A DNA stretch of 64,000 bases from the NCBI GenBank assembly GCA_041394885.1, contig JAWKHI010000033.1:14001-78000 (forward strand), read 5' to 3'. Source of the DNA: DSOI01 sp041394885. Lineage in GTDB: Bacteria > Acidobacteriota > Terriglobia > Bryobacterales > Bryobacteraceae. Position numbers and translations under genes: made by a program. Of this stretch, positions 27,175-35,064 are shown in pieces. Each line of letters begins with the position of its first letter. Positions within the stretch are counted from its first letter, which is position 1. The notes under the pieces were generated by a model, which was not told where the DNA came from, did not search any database, and saw nothing but the letters and a program-made list of their open reading frames with translations.

Positions 27175-28323
27175 ATGGTGATCGGGCGGCGGGCGTTGTT
27201 CGGGTTGGCGCCGGCGCTAATCGGCGTTGGCCGTGCCGCACCGGCTCCCAAGGCGCGGATCGAAACGGTGGACGTGATATCGCGGCAGCCGCGTTACTAT
27301 CACGCGTGGCCGACGCTCGCGCGGCGGCGTAACGGGGAGTTGGTGGCCTCGTACTCTGGCGGACGCGAGGCGCACGTGTGCCCATTCGGGCGCGTGGAAG
27401 CGATCACGTCGCGCGATGAGGGCCGCACGTGGAGTTGGCCCCGTGTGTTGATGGATACACCGATCGACGACCGGGATTCGGGCATCGTTGAAACGGCGCG
27501 GGGATCGCTGCTGGTGACGACGTTCACCTCACTGGCCTACGAGAAAGTGCTCGCGGAGGCGAAGGATTGGGAGCCCGAGCGGTTAGACCGGTGGCGCGCG
27601 GTGCAGCATGCCACCTCGGCCGACGAGCGGCAAGGGCTGCTGGGCGCATGGATGCTACGTTCCACCGATGGGGGGCTGACGTGGTCGGCGCCGTTCCGGG
27701 TTCCCGTAACGAGTCCGCATGGGCCGGTGGCGGTTTCCGGCGGGCGGCTGCTCTATCCCGGCAAGCGGTATCCGAACAATGGCGCGATCGGGGTGTGCGA
27801 ATCCACCGACGATGGCGTGACATGGCGATGGCTGGCGCAGATCCCGTCGCGCGCGGGGGACGCCTTCGCCGACTATCACGAGTTGCACGCGGTGGAGACG
27901 GCGGACAAACGGATTGTGGCCCACATACGGAACCACAACAAGGCGAACGACCGGGAGACGCTACAGAGCGAGTCCACCGACGGCGGGCGAACGTGGAGCG
28001 TCCCCCGGCCGATCGGGGTTTGGGGATTGCCGTCGCATCTGCTGCGCCTGCGCGACGGACGCCTATTGATGAGCTACGGCTACCGGCGCGATCCGCGCGG
28101 CAATCACGCGCGAATCAGCGAGGATCATGGCCGTACGTGGTCCGAGCCGATTGTGCTGTCGGCGGACGGGACGGGCGATCTCGGATATCCGTCGACGGTG
28201 GAGCTGGGCGATGGATCGTTATTGACCTTGTGGTACGAGTTTCGAAATTCGGGCTCGACAGTAGCGAAGTTGGCGAGCCCGCCGTTGTCGGTGCTTCGTT
28301 TGGCGCGATGGTCGTTGGGATGA
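27175..28323 (+). CDS. Exported sialidase-like six-bladed propeller (BNR/Asp-box)
   Basis: 382 residues with a short N-terminal signal (MVIGRRALFGLAPALIGVG). Five Asp-box motifs of the S-x-D-x-G-x-T-W type occur: SRDEGRTW (79-86), STDGGLTW, STDDGVTW, STDGGRTW and SEDHGRTW, marking the propeller blades of exo-alpha-sialidases. The arginine triad of true sialidases is not certain, so a broader glycoside hydrolase or binding role remains possible. Its TGA overlaps the ATG of the DUF5060 gene (ATGA), which indicates joint expression and probably joint action on one glycan. Confidence 0.85.
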   Translation: MVIGRRALFGLAPALIGVGRAAPAPKARIETVDVISRQPRYYHAWPTLARRRNGELVASYSGGREAHVCPFGRVEAITSRDEGRTWSWPRVLMDTPIDDRDSGIVETARGSLLVTTFTSLAYEKVLAEAKDWEPERLDRWRAVQHATSADERQGLLGAWMLRSTDGGLTWSAPFRVPVTSPHGPVAVSGGRLLYPGKRYPNNGAIGVCESTDDGVTWRWLAQIPSRAGDAFADYHELHAVETADKRIVAHIRNHNKANDRETLQSESTDGGRTWSVPRPIGVWGLPSHLLRLRDGRLLMSYGYRRDPRGNHARISEDHGRTWSEPIVLSADGTGDLGYPSTVELGDGSLLTLWYEFRNSGSTVAKLASPPLSVLRLARWSLG

Positions 28324-30095
28324 CTATGAGTAGAATTGCGATTGCTTATCTGGCGGTGGCGGCCGCGTTGCAGGCCGGAGTCCAGCTGGACGGCGAACGG
28401 AGGCGTTGGGAGCCGGTGACGCTGACCTTCGATGGTCCACAAGCGTCGGAGTCCGGGGATCCGAATCCGTTTCGCGATTTCCGCCTGACGGTGACGTTCG
28501 AGCACGATGCGAGCGGCCGGAGTTTGACGGCGCCGGGTTACTTCGCGGCGGACGGGAAGGCTGGCGAGAGTTCGGCGGAGGGTGGCAATCAGTGGCGTGT
28601 ACATTTCGCGCCGCCGCTCGAAGGCGAGTGGCACTGGACGGCGTCGCTGCGGGCGGGCATCGACGTGGCTCTCAGCGGCGATCCCGGAGCGGGAAAGGCG
28701 GTTCCGCTCGATCCGTCGCGGGGCAGTTTCACGGCGTCCGCCGGCACGGGCAAAGGGATGCTCGAGTATGTGGGCGGGCACTACCTGCGATGGGCGGGAA
28801 CGGGCGAGTACTACCTAAAGGGCGGCGCGGACAGCCCGGAGAATTTTCTCGCTTACGCAGACTTCGACCAGACGTTTGACAAAGACGCCGATTCGGGAAG
28901 TTACAAAAAGGTGGGGCCGTTCATTCATAAGTACCAGCCGCACGTGCGGGACTGGAAGCAGGGCGATCCGTCTTGGAAGGGCGGCAAGGGTAAGGGCATC
29001 ATCGGCGCGCTGAACTATCTGGCGTCCAAGGGCGCCAATAGCGTCTACTTTCTTACTTACAATCTGGACGGCGGCGATGGGCGCGATACCTGGATGTGGT
29101 CCTCGCCCGACGTGCGAGACCGCTTCGATGTGAGCAAACTCGATCAATGGGAGATCGTTTTCCGGCATATGGACCGCCTGGGCATCATGCTGCATGTGGT
29201 GACACAGGAGACCGAGAACGACGGCAATCTGGGCGGCGGATACGGACTGAATCCGATCCGTAAGTTATATCTGCGGGAGCTGGCCGCTCGGTATTCTCAT
29301 CATGCGGCGCTAATCTGGAATCTGGGCGAGGAGAACGATACGCCGGACGCGGACCGGAAACAGATCGCGGCCTACATACGGTCTCAGGACGCCTATCGTC
29401 ATCCGATCACCGTCCACACGCATAACAACCGGGCGCTCACCACTTATACGCGACTGCTCGGCAATCCTAACTTCGAGGCTACGTCGATTCAAGGCTCGAT
29501 GCGGAATTATCATCGTGAGGCGCTGATCCTGCGGGCGCGTTCCGCCGAGGCCGGGCGAAAGTGGGCCATCTTCGGCGACGAACAGCAGACGGCGAGCAAG
29601 GGCGTGGTGCCCGATGCCGACGATCCCGGGCATGACGAGCCGCGGATCCACGCGCTGTGGGGTAACCTGATGGGCGGCGGCGCGGGTGTGGAGTGGTATT
29701 TCGGATCCAACTACGCGCACATGGATATCAATTGCGAAGACTTCCGGTCCCGCGACATTCTTTGGGGCCAGACGCGCCATGCGCTCGATTTCTTCCGGAC
29801 CCATCTCCGGTTCTGGGAGATGACGCCTCGGGATGAAATGATACTCAGCGGCGCCATGGGCCGTGTGTTCGCGCAAGGCGACCAGACCATCGCGGTGCAG
29901 CTTCCGGCCGGCGGCGAGACGCGTCTGCAATTGGCGAAAGGGAGCTACCGGGTGAAGTGGTTCGATCCGCGGAAGGGCGGGGCGCTCGTGAAGGGATCCA
30001 AGGAGATGGTGGAGGGTCCGGGTGAGGTTTCCATCGGGCTGCCGCCGGGCGATACCGACAGAGACTGGGTGGCGCTGCTCGACAGGAAAGAATAA
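28320..30095 (+). CDS. DUF5060 / DUF4038-type glycoside hydrolase-like protein
   Basis: 591 residues from the ATG at 28320 (a second ATG follows at 28326). Signal peptide to about LQAG; then a DUF5060 immunoglobulin-like domain at about 25-115 (ERRRWEPVTLTF, ANQWRVHF-like segment, GEWHWTASL). A TIM-barrel region follows (KGANSVYFLTYNLDGGDGRD, DQWEIVFRHMDRLGIMLHVV, LIWNLGEENDTP). The glutamates in NLGEEND and IFGDEQQT are the likely acid/base and nucleophile candidates. The end (QLPAGGETRLQL, KWFDPRKGGAL) is a collagen-binding-like C-terminal sandwich. It resembles apiosidase-like/GH140-related enzymes; the substrate is unknown. Confidence 0.85.
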   Translation: MTMSRIAIAYLAVAAALQAGVQLDGERRRWEPVTLTFDGPQASESGDPNPFRDFRLTVTFEHDASGRSLTAPGYFAADGKAGESSAEGGNQWRVHFAPPLEGEWHWTASLRAGIDVALSGDPGAGKAVPLDPSRGSFTASAGTGKGMLEYVGGHYLRWAGTGEYYLKGGADSPENFLAYADFDQTFDKDADSGSYKKVGPFIHKYQPHVRDWKQGDPSWKGGKGKGIIGALNYLASKGANSVYFLTYNLDGGDGRDTWMWSSPDVRDRFDVSKLDQWEIVFRHMDRLGIMLHVVTQETENDGNLGGGYGLNPIRKLYLRELAARYSHHAALIWNLGEENDTPDADRKQIAAYIRSQDAYRHPITVHTHNNRALTTYTRLLGNPNFEATSIQGSMRNYHREALILRARSAEAGRKWAIFGDEQQTASKGVVPDADDPGHDEPRIHALWGNLMGGGAGVEWYFGSNYAHMDINCEDFRSRDILWGQTRHALDFFRTHLRFWEMTPRDEMILSGAMGRVFAQGDQTIAVQLPAGGETRLQLAKGSYRVKWFDPRKGGALVKGSKEMVEGPGEVSIGLPPGDTDRDWVALLDRKE

Positions 30096-30104
30096 GCGGA
30101 CCGG

Positions 30105-30908
30105 CTAGCCGAGTTCGAAGACTTCGGAAGCCGATCGAGCACCGGCCACCACCAGGCGCGTGGACGACCCGCACTGGTCGAGGGCGGTTTGCGCAACGAG
30201 ACGGACGATTTCCGGGTGGTTGTTGTGCTCGGAAAGATGGCCGAGGACGAGCGTTTGCGCTTCCCCGTCGAGATCGTCGCGAATGAAGTCGCTGACGTGG
30301 TCGTTGGAGAGGTGTCCCTTGCGGCCCATGACGCGCTGCTTCACTGACCATGGGTAGGGCCCGACTTTGAGCATGTCGAGGTCATGATTGGACTCGAGCA
30401 CGACCACGTGGCAGCCGCGCAAGTGGAACTTGACCGACTCGGGAAGATAGCCGAGATCCATGGCGAGACCGGCTTTCACGCCGCGGCAGGATACGGTGAA
30501 CCCGACCGGATCCGCGGCGTCGTGAGGGATGGTGAAGCTGGTCACATCGAGATCGCCGATGGAGAAGCGCGCGCCAGCCTGAAAGCATTCGAGCGCGGGT
30601 ACGACGCGCCCACACCAATCGATGAGCGGCGCGGTGAGATGAGTGAAGAAGACGGGGCAGCCGACCTTGCGGGCGATGGGCCCGACACTGAGGACATGGT
30701 CACTATGTTCGTGTGTGACGAGAATCGCGTCGAGGGTGAGAGGGTCTTCGCCAATGGCGGAGAGGCGTTCGAAGGTTTCGCGCCGGCTCAGCCCCGCGTC
30801 GATGAGGATGCGTGTGCGGGAACTGCCGACGAAGGTGCAGTTGCCCGAACTCGATGTACCCAGAACGCAGACTTTGAGGATGCCGAGCCTCCCGTAACAT
30901 TGTTGCAC
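30105..30908 (-). CDS. Metallo-beta-lactamase-fold hydrolase, WalJ/YycJ-like
   Basis: 267 residues from the GTG at 30908, chosen because GGAGGGGG lies just upstream; a TTG at 30926 is the alternative. The core begins LKVCVLGTSSSGNCTFV, then RILIDAGLSRRE and the metal-binding motif THEHSDH, followed by IPHDAADPVGF, ESNHDLDML and LGHLSEHNNHPE. This is the YycJ/WalJ-type layout of the beta-lactamase-like nuclease family, thought to act as a 5'-3' exonuclease linked to cell-wall or DNA metabolism. It is cytoplasmic, with no signal peptide. Convergent with the DUF5060 gene, 9 bases away. Confidence 0.88.
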   Translation of the reverse strand: MQQCYGRLGILKVCVLGTSSSGNCTFVGSSRTRILIDAGLSRRETFERLSAIGEDPLTLDAILVTHEHSDHVLSVGPIARKVGCPVFFTHLTAPLIDWCGRVVPALECFQAGARFSIGDLDVTSFTIPHDAADPVGFTVSCRGVKAGLAMDLGYLPESVKFHLRGCHVVVLESNHDLDMLKVGPYPWSVKQRVMGRKGHLSNDHVSDFIRDDLDGEAQTLVLGHLSEHNNHPEIVRLVAQTALDQCGSSTRLVVAGARSASEVFELG

Positions 30909-31093
30909 GTGCCGCCCCCTCCGCAAACGGGCTGTGCATAGAAATGTTAATATCGTTCGGCAAAGGGGCTGTGCAGGTAGCTGGACGTAACGTTTGTTAG
31001 AACAGCCACGCCAAATTTGAAGAACGCCGGTCCGGGCATACCGCCCGGCGAAACCCTGGATTGAATCGCAGAGACAAGCAAGGAGTGCTATCG

Positions 31094-31624
31094 ATGAATC
31101 GACTTATGATTACCGCTTTTGCGCTGGCCGGCGCGCTTTGGGCGCAGGATCCGTTGAGCACGGAACTCCGGCAGAGCTGGGGCCGGACGATGAACAACGT
31201 GATCGGCGCCGCCGAAAAGATGCCGGAAGGCGACTACAATTTCAAGCCCGCCGCCGAGAGCCAGAGCTTCAAGGATCTGGTAGCGCACACCGCGGATTCC
31301 GCGATGGGGCAGTGCTCGGGGTACAACGGCGAACGGAAGACGGCGGGGGCGCGCGACATGACGTCGAAGGCGGACCTGGTGGGCGCGTTGAAGGCGGCGC
31401 AGGCCGAGTGCGAGAAGGCATATGGTTCCATTACCGACGCCAAGGCGGGCGAGATGATCGAAGGGATGCGCGGCGGCAGCCGGTCGCGCCTGGGCACGCT
31501 CTACGGCAACGCGATCCACATCGAGCATGAGTACGCGCAGATGGCGGTCCATCTTCGTTTGAAGGGCGTGGTTCCGCCGTCGAGCGAGGGCCGCGGCCGG
31601 ATGGGCGGCAAGAAGAAGAACTAG
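31094..31624 (+). CDS. Exported DinB-like protein (paralogue A)
   Basis: 176 residues; ATG at 31094 with AAGGAG nine bases upstream. Signal peptide MNRLMITAFALAGALWAQ. The mature part is a DinB four-helix bundle: LRQSWGRTMNNVIGAAEKMP, DYNFKPAAESQSFKDLVAHTADS and IEHEYAQMAVHLRLKG. Histidines in VAHT, IHIEHE and AVHL fit the trinuclear-type metal-site positions of DinB/YfiT proteins. It ends VPPSSEGRGRMGGKKKN; the VPPSSEGR tail is shared with the protein at 47717. Most DinB proteins are cytoplasmic thiol-dependent transferases; this one is exported. A strong terminator follows. Confidence 0.85.
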   Translation: MNRLMITAFALAGALWAQDPLSTELRQSWGRTMNNVIGAAEKMPEGDYNFKPAAESQSFKDLVAHTADSAMGQCSGYNGERKTAGARDMTSKADLVGALKAAQAECEKAYGSITDAKAGEMIEGMRGGSRSRLGTLYGNAIHIEHEYAQMAVHLRLKGVVPPSSEGRGRMGGKKKN

Positions 31625-31647
31625 CAGTCCCGGTGTGGGAGATGCGA

Positions 31648-31682
31648 AACGGGGAGCACGGAGGCGCCGTGCTCCCCGTTTT
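31648..31682 (+). terminator. Rho-independent terminator after DinB-like gene
   Basis: Perfect 14-bp stem AACGGGGAGCACGG (31648-31661) with CCGTGCTCCCCGTT (31667-31680), 5-base loop AGGCG, then the T run completes TTTT. It sits 24 bases after the DinB-like stop and ends before the pseudopilin gene. Confidence 0.85.
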
Positions 31683-31757
31683 CCGTCCGCGGGCTGCACG
31701 TGTCCGGCGCGGGGAGCGTCATAATAGGCAGTAGAGAACAAAGTGGAGCAGCAATAC

Positions 31758-32252
31758 ATGAATCGATACAAGCCCTTGACCCGCCTATCGCGCCGCCGCC
31801 TGTTGCGGCGCGGGTTTTCGCTCATGGAGTTGCTGATCGTGGTGGCGATCCTGATGATCATCGGCGCGGTGGCGATTCCGAAGATCAACATCGCGTTGAT
31901 GAGCGCGAAGGAATCGGCGGCGGTGCGGGAGGTTCACAACCTCATTACGGCGCAGACGCAATACATGTCGAGCTTCGGGCGCTATGCACAGAGCCTGACG
32001 GAATTGGGGCCGCCCTCGAGCGGACAGCCGAGCGCCACGGCGTCGGACCTGATTTCGGGCGAGATCGCCAAGGGCGAAAAGAACGGATACAAGTTCACGC
32101 TGCAGGGGACGCCGCAAGGGTTTTCGATCACGGCGCTGCCGACGCAGTTCGGCGCCACGGGGCGCTACACCTATTTCACAGACGCCAGCGGCGTGATTCG
32201 CCGGAACGCGGGGGCGGAGCCGGCGACGGCGCAGAGCCCGGAATTGAAGTAG
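31758..32252 (+). CDS. Type IV pilin / type II secretion pseudopilin-like protein
   Basis: 164 residues from the ATG at 31758; a GTG at 31743 would only add five residues. Prepilin leader rich in Arg (RRRLLRRG), then the cleavage and methylation motif G|FSLMELLIVVAILMIIGAV: cleavage after G19, E24 as the mature E5, and the hydrophobic assembly helix. The C-terminal part has the usual pseudopilin beta region (KFTLQGTPQGFSITALP, GRYTYFTDASGVIRRN). Stand-alone minor pilins of this kind are common in Acidobacteria; no other pilus or secretion gene is in the window. Confidence 0.9.
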   Translation: MNRYKPLTRLSRRRLLRRGFSLMELLIVVAILMIIGAVAIPKINIALMSAKESAAVREVHNLITAQTQYMSSFGRYAQSLTELGPPSSGQPSATASDLISGEIAKGEKNGYKFTLQGTPQGFSITALPTQFGATGRYTYFTDASGVIRRNAGAEPATAQSPELK

Positions 32253-32263
32253 CCGGGCGGGAA

Positions 32264-33388
32264 TCAGCCCAGCCGGTAGAACCGGAAGAAGAGATGATCG
32301 ACGGGTAGGATTTCGAAACGTTCGAATCCTGCCTCGCGCGCGTAGCGCTCGAGGGTTTCCGGACGCATGACGGTGCCCGTGCAAGCCGAGGGATGCTCCG
32401 ACATGCCGGCCGGGAGGCAACACAGGATACTCCAGCCGTACATCATCCAATCCACGTCGCTGCCAGCGGGATCATGCGGACCGGGCTGAAACGTGTGGTT
32501 CACGCGTTCGTCGACCACGAGCACGGCTCCGCCGGGCTTGAGCATGCGCCGCATGGTGCGAAGCGCGGCCACGGGATTCGACATGTCGTGGATGCATTCG
32601 AGCGCCATGGCGAGATCGTACTGGCCGCGGAGGGAGGGGTCGGCGGCGTCACGGTGTTGGAAGAAGACGCGGTCGGTAACGGCGTAGTCGCGGGCGTTGG
32701 CGCGGGCCATGCCGATCGAGGCTTCGTCGAGGTCGAAGCCGTCCACCTGGGCGGTGGGATAACAGCGCGCGACTCCGATGCCAGACCAGCCGGCTCCGCA
32801 GCCGATGTCGGCCACGCGCGCGCCGGGCGCGCCGAGGCGCCGGTGTATGTCGCCCATCGCGGGGATCCACTCCTGGCCGAGTTGTTGGAGGAACATGGTG
32901 CGGTTGATGCGCGCCTGCCCTTCGCGGGCGTCGGCGCCGTATTCTTCCCATGAGACTCCGCCGCCGCTGCGGAAGGCGGCGATGAGCTTATCCATGGGAC
33001 GGACAACGCCGTTGAGGATCTGCGCCATCGGGGCCAGATAGTTGAGGCTTTCGGGGTCGGCAAGGACTTCGGCATGGGCGGCGCTGATGCCGTATCGGCG
33101 ATCGTCAGCGGTCTCGCCGCCCATCGGTTCGAGGATGCCGGTGGCGGCCTGCTGCTCGAGCCATTCGCGCACGTAGCGGGGATGGGTGCGTGTGGCCTGG
33201 GCGAGTTCGGCGGCGGTCATGGGACGGTGCGTCGCCAGGGTGTGATAGAAGCCGAGGCGGTCGCCGAGGTAGATGGCGAACAGGTCGAAAGCACCGGAAA
33301 GGGAGTGGAGCAGACGGCCCTGGAATGCCTCCACGTTCGACATGGAGGGCGATACGCCGGGTTGGGCTTTCGCAGTGGCGGTACTCAT
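32264..33388 (-). CDS. SAM-dependent methyltransferase with winged-helix dimerisation domain
   Basis: 374 residues. The N-terminal winged-helix-like part (ELAQATRTHPRYVREWLEQQAATG) resembles O-methyltransferase dimerisation domains, and the catalytic part is a class I Rossmann fold. Motif I is VADIGCGAGWSG, the acidic loop VDGFDLDE binds SAM ribose, and LAMALECIHDMSNP and LKPGGAVLVVDE are motifs IV/V. The HNHT-like DERVNHTFQPG stretch and the partner domain suggest a small-molecule (O-, N- or C-) methyltransferase; the substrate is unknown. Both neighbours are on other transcription units. Confidence 0.88.
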   Translation of the reverse strand: MSTATAKAQPGVSPSMSNVEAFQGRLLHSLSGAFDLFAIYLGDRLGFYHTLATHRPMTAAELAQATRTHPRYVREWLEQQAATGILEPMGGETADDRRYGISAAHAEVLADPESLNYLAPMAQILNGVVRPMDKLIAAFRSGGGVSWEEYGADAREGQARINRTMFLQQLGQEWIPAMGDIHRRLGAPGARVADIGCGAGWSGIGVARCYPTAQVDGFDLDEASIGMARANARDYAVTDRVFFQHRDAADPSLRGQYDLAMALECIHDMSNPVAALRTMRRMLKPGGAVLVVDERVNHTFQPGPHDPAGSDVDWMMYGWSILCCLPAGMSEHPSACTGTVMRPETLERYAREAGFERFEILPVDHLFFRFYRLG

Positions 33389-33449
33389 GAATCCAGGCTA
33401 TCGGGAGCGCCGCGGCAAGTCGTCAGGGACAGGTAAGCAACTTGTAAAA

Positions 33450-34406
33450 TCAGCGCAGGTTGGCGTCGAGGAATTCGTAGGCCTGGGTTCGGATATCGGG
33501 CGGGAAATCGTGCGCGGCGTCGGGGTGGACGGCGACCAGGCGTGAGGCTGCGCCGAGGGTCTGGTAGATGGGCTGGACGGCGCGGACGCAATCCTGGACA
33601 CCGGAGACCTCGAAGTTGGCGTCGCGCAGGGGGGCGTTGATGAAGACGGCGCGGGGAGCGATGACGGTGAGAATATCGGGAAAGTCGAAGGGCATCTCGC
33701 GGGGATCGGCGTGGAAGCGGTCCAGGATGCGCGGCATGTAGCCTTTGTGGCTCCAGCCTTTCAGATTGCCGCCGTAATATTTGGGGAACGCGGTGAAGCC
33801 GCAACTGGTGACGACGGCGCGGACGCGCGGCTCAAAGGCGGCTACGAACAGCGCGTTGTGTCCGCCGAGGGAGTGTCCGATGACACCGATGCGAGCGGCG
33901 TCGACCTGAGGGAGCGAGGTGAGAAGATCGACGGCGCGGCGGTGGTTGACGATGCCTTTCATGGTGGCCGAGGCATAGCCGTTGGCGTAGGGATCGAAGG
34001 AATAGTCGCCGAAGTTGGGATAGTCCGGCGCGAGGGTGACGTAGCCGCGTTCGGCGAGTTCGCGCGCGTAGTGGAGATTGGGCTTGCCGCCGATGCCGGC
34101 GGGTTCGGCCTTGCCGATTTTGGTGGTCTGGTGGAGGCAGAGCATCGCGGGATGCTTGCCCGGGGAAAGCGGAAGGAAGAGATAGGCGGGCACACGGTCA
34201 CCAGGCTCTGGCGCGAAGGTGATCTTGCGGAGCAGGTAACGATCGGTGCGCTGCTGGTCGAGCACCTGGACGCCGAGCGGGATGGTGGACAGCGCTGGCA
34301 TGGGGCCCATGACGGTCTGCATGTTTTCAAGGATGCGGGCGCGGCGGGCGGCGGGGGCCTGCGCGAAGAGGGCGGCGGCGAGAAGCACAACGGCGGCGAG
34401 GCGCAT
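33450..34406 (-). CDS. Exported alpha/beta-hydrolase, acetyl-xylan-esterase/dienelactone-hydrolase-like
   Basis: 318 residues, signal peptide MRLAAVVLLAAALFAQ. The alpha/beta-hydrolase fold runs through FAPEPGDRVPAYLFLPLSPGKHPAMLCLHQT, and the nucleophile elbow is GVIGHSLGGHNALF, with serine at about residue 186. The later aspartate (in APRAVFINAPLRDANFE) and histidine (VHPDAAHDFPP) complete the triad. Similar periplasmic proteins are annotated as esterases, abhydrolase_7 or prolyl-oligopeptidase-like. It is complete; the start is the only strong ATG. The tRNA-Arg gene is immediately upstream on the same strand. Confidence 0.88.
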   Translation of the reverse strand: MRLAAVVLLAAALFAQAPAARRARILENMQTVMGPMPALSTIPLGVQVLDQQRTDRYLLRKITFAPEPGDRVPAYLFLPLSPGKHPAMLCLHQTTKIGKAEPAGIGGKPNLHYARELAERGYVTLAPDYPNFGDYSFDPYANGYASATMKGIVNHRRAVDLLTSLPQVDAARIGVIGHSLGGHNALFVAAFEPRVRAVVTSCGFTAFPKYYGGNLKGWSHKGYMPRILDRFHADPREMPFDFPDILTVIAPRAVFINAPLRDANFEVSGVQDCVRAVQPIYQTLGAASRLVAVHPDAAHDFPPDIRTQAYEFLDANLR

Positions 34407-34415
34407 GGAAGGAAG

Positions 34416-34492
34416 TGGTAGGGACGGGCAGATTCGAACTGCCGGCCTGCCGCTTAGGAGGCGGCCGCTCTATCCAACTGAGCTACGTCCCC
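34416..34492 (-). tRNA. tRNA-Arg (CCT)
   Basis: 77 nt including an encoded CCA. Acceptor GGGGACG pairs with CGTCCCT (one G-T at 1-72); D arm GCTC/GAGC; anticodon stem GCCGC/GCGGC with loop CTCCTAA, giving anticodon CCT; T arm GGCAG TTCGAAT CTGCC. It reads codon AGG. Confidence 0.97.
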
Positions 34493-34539
34493 GGAGTCCG
34501 CCCTTCATTCTATCAGCCGGAGCGCGATATGATGAATCT

Positions 34540-35004
34540 GTGAAAATCCGGCACTTTTTCATTGTTGCGCTGTGCGCCGCGGCTGCGCTGAGCGAGGAGA
34601 CGGCAAGCCGAGGGGGTCAGGAGACGGGCCCGGCAGGAGGTAAGGAAGCGTTTCAGAAGCTGTGCGTGACCTGCCATAAAGCGGAGGTGGTGCTGGCGAG
34701 CCGGCGCACGCGGTCGCAGTGGGAAGACACGCTCGAGAAGATGATCGCCAAGGGGGCGAAGGGGTCCGACGACGACTTCATCCTGGCGCTGGATTATCTG
34801 GTGGCGACGCACGGGCGCGTGAACATGAACAACGCGACGGCCAACGAGATTATCGAAATCGCGGGCCTGCCGCGCGAGCAGGCCGAGGCGATCGTGAAGC
34901 ATCGGCGCGCCAACGGGCGGTTCGAAGACTTCGACGCGCTGCTTAAGGTGCCCGGCCTGGATGCCAAGCGTCTGGAAGCGGTGCGGGACGCGATCTCGTT
35001 CTGA
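34540..35004 (+). CDS. Exported mono-heme cytochrome c fused to helix-hairpin-helix domain
   Basis: 154 residues from the GTG at 34540; there is no in-frame ATG, and the ATG at 34532 is out of frame. Signal peptide MKIRHFFIVALCAAAALS. The heme site is CVTCH at 42-46, followed by a region (RRTRSQWEDTLEKMIAKGAKG) in the style of small c-type domains associated with PQQ dehydrogenases. The C-terminal 60 residues are a ComEA-like helix-hairpin-helix (NMNNATANEIIEIAGLPREQ, RFEDFDALLKVPGLDAKRLE). HhH domains usually bind DNA, so this pairing in an exported cytochrome is odd. First of four genes that go with the PQQ dehydrogenase. Confidence 0.85.
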   Translation: MKIRHFFIVALCAAAALSEETASRGGQETGPAGGKEAFQKLCVTCHKAEVVLASRRTRSQWEDTLEKMIAKGAKGSDDDFILALDYLVATHGRVNMNNATANEIIEIAGLPREQAEAIVKHRRANGRFEDFDALLKVPGLDAKRLEAVRDAISF

Positions 35005-35064
35005 TAGTAACCTGACGCGGAAGCGTTTCGCCGATACCTTGACGAAACGCCAGGAGACCAAAGC

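Noticed and set aside
30927..31093. Structured region before the DinB-like gene (CCGGGC-ATACC-GCCCGG hairpin followed by CGAAACCC), considered as a riboswitch
   Set aside because: It does not match the conserved core of any riboswitch class I can recall; kept only as an unexplained hairpin.
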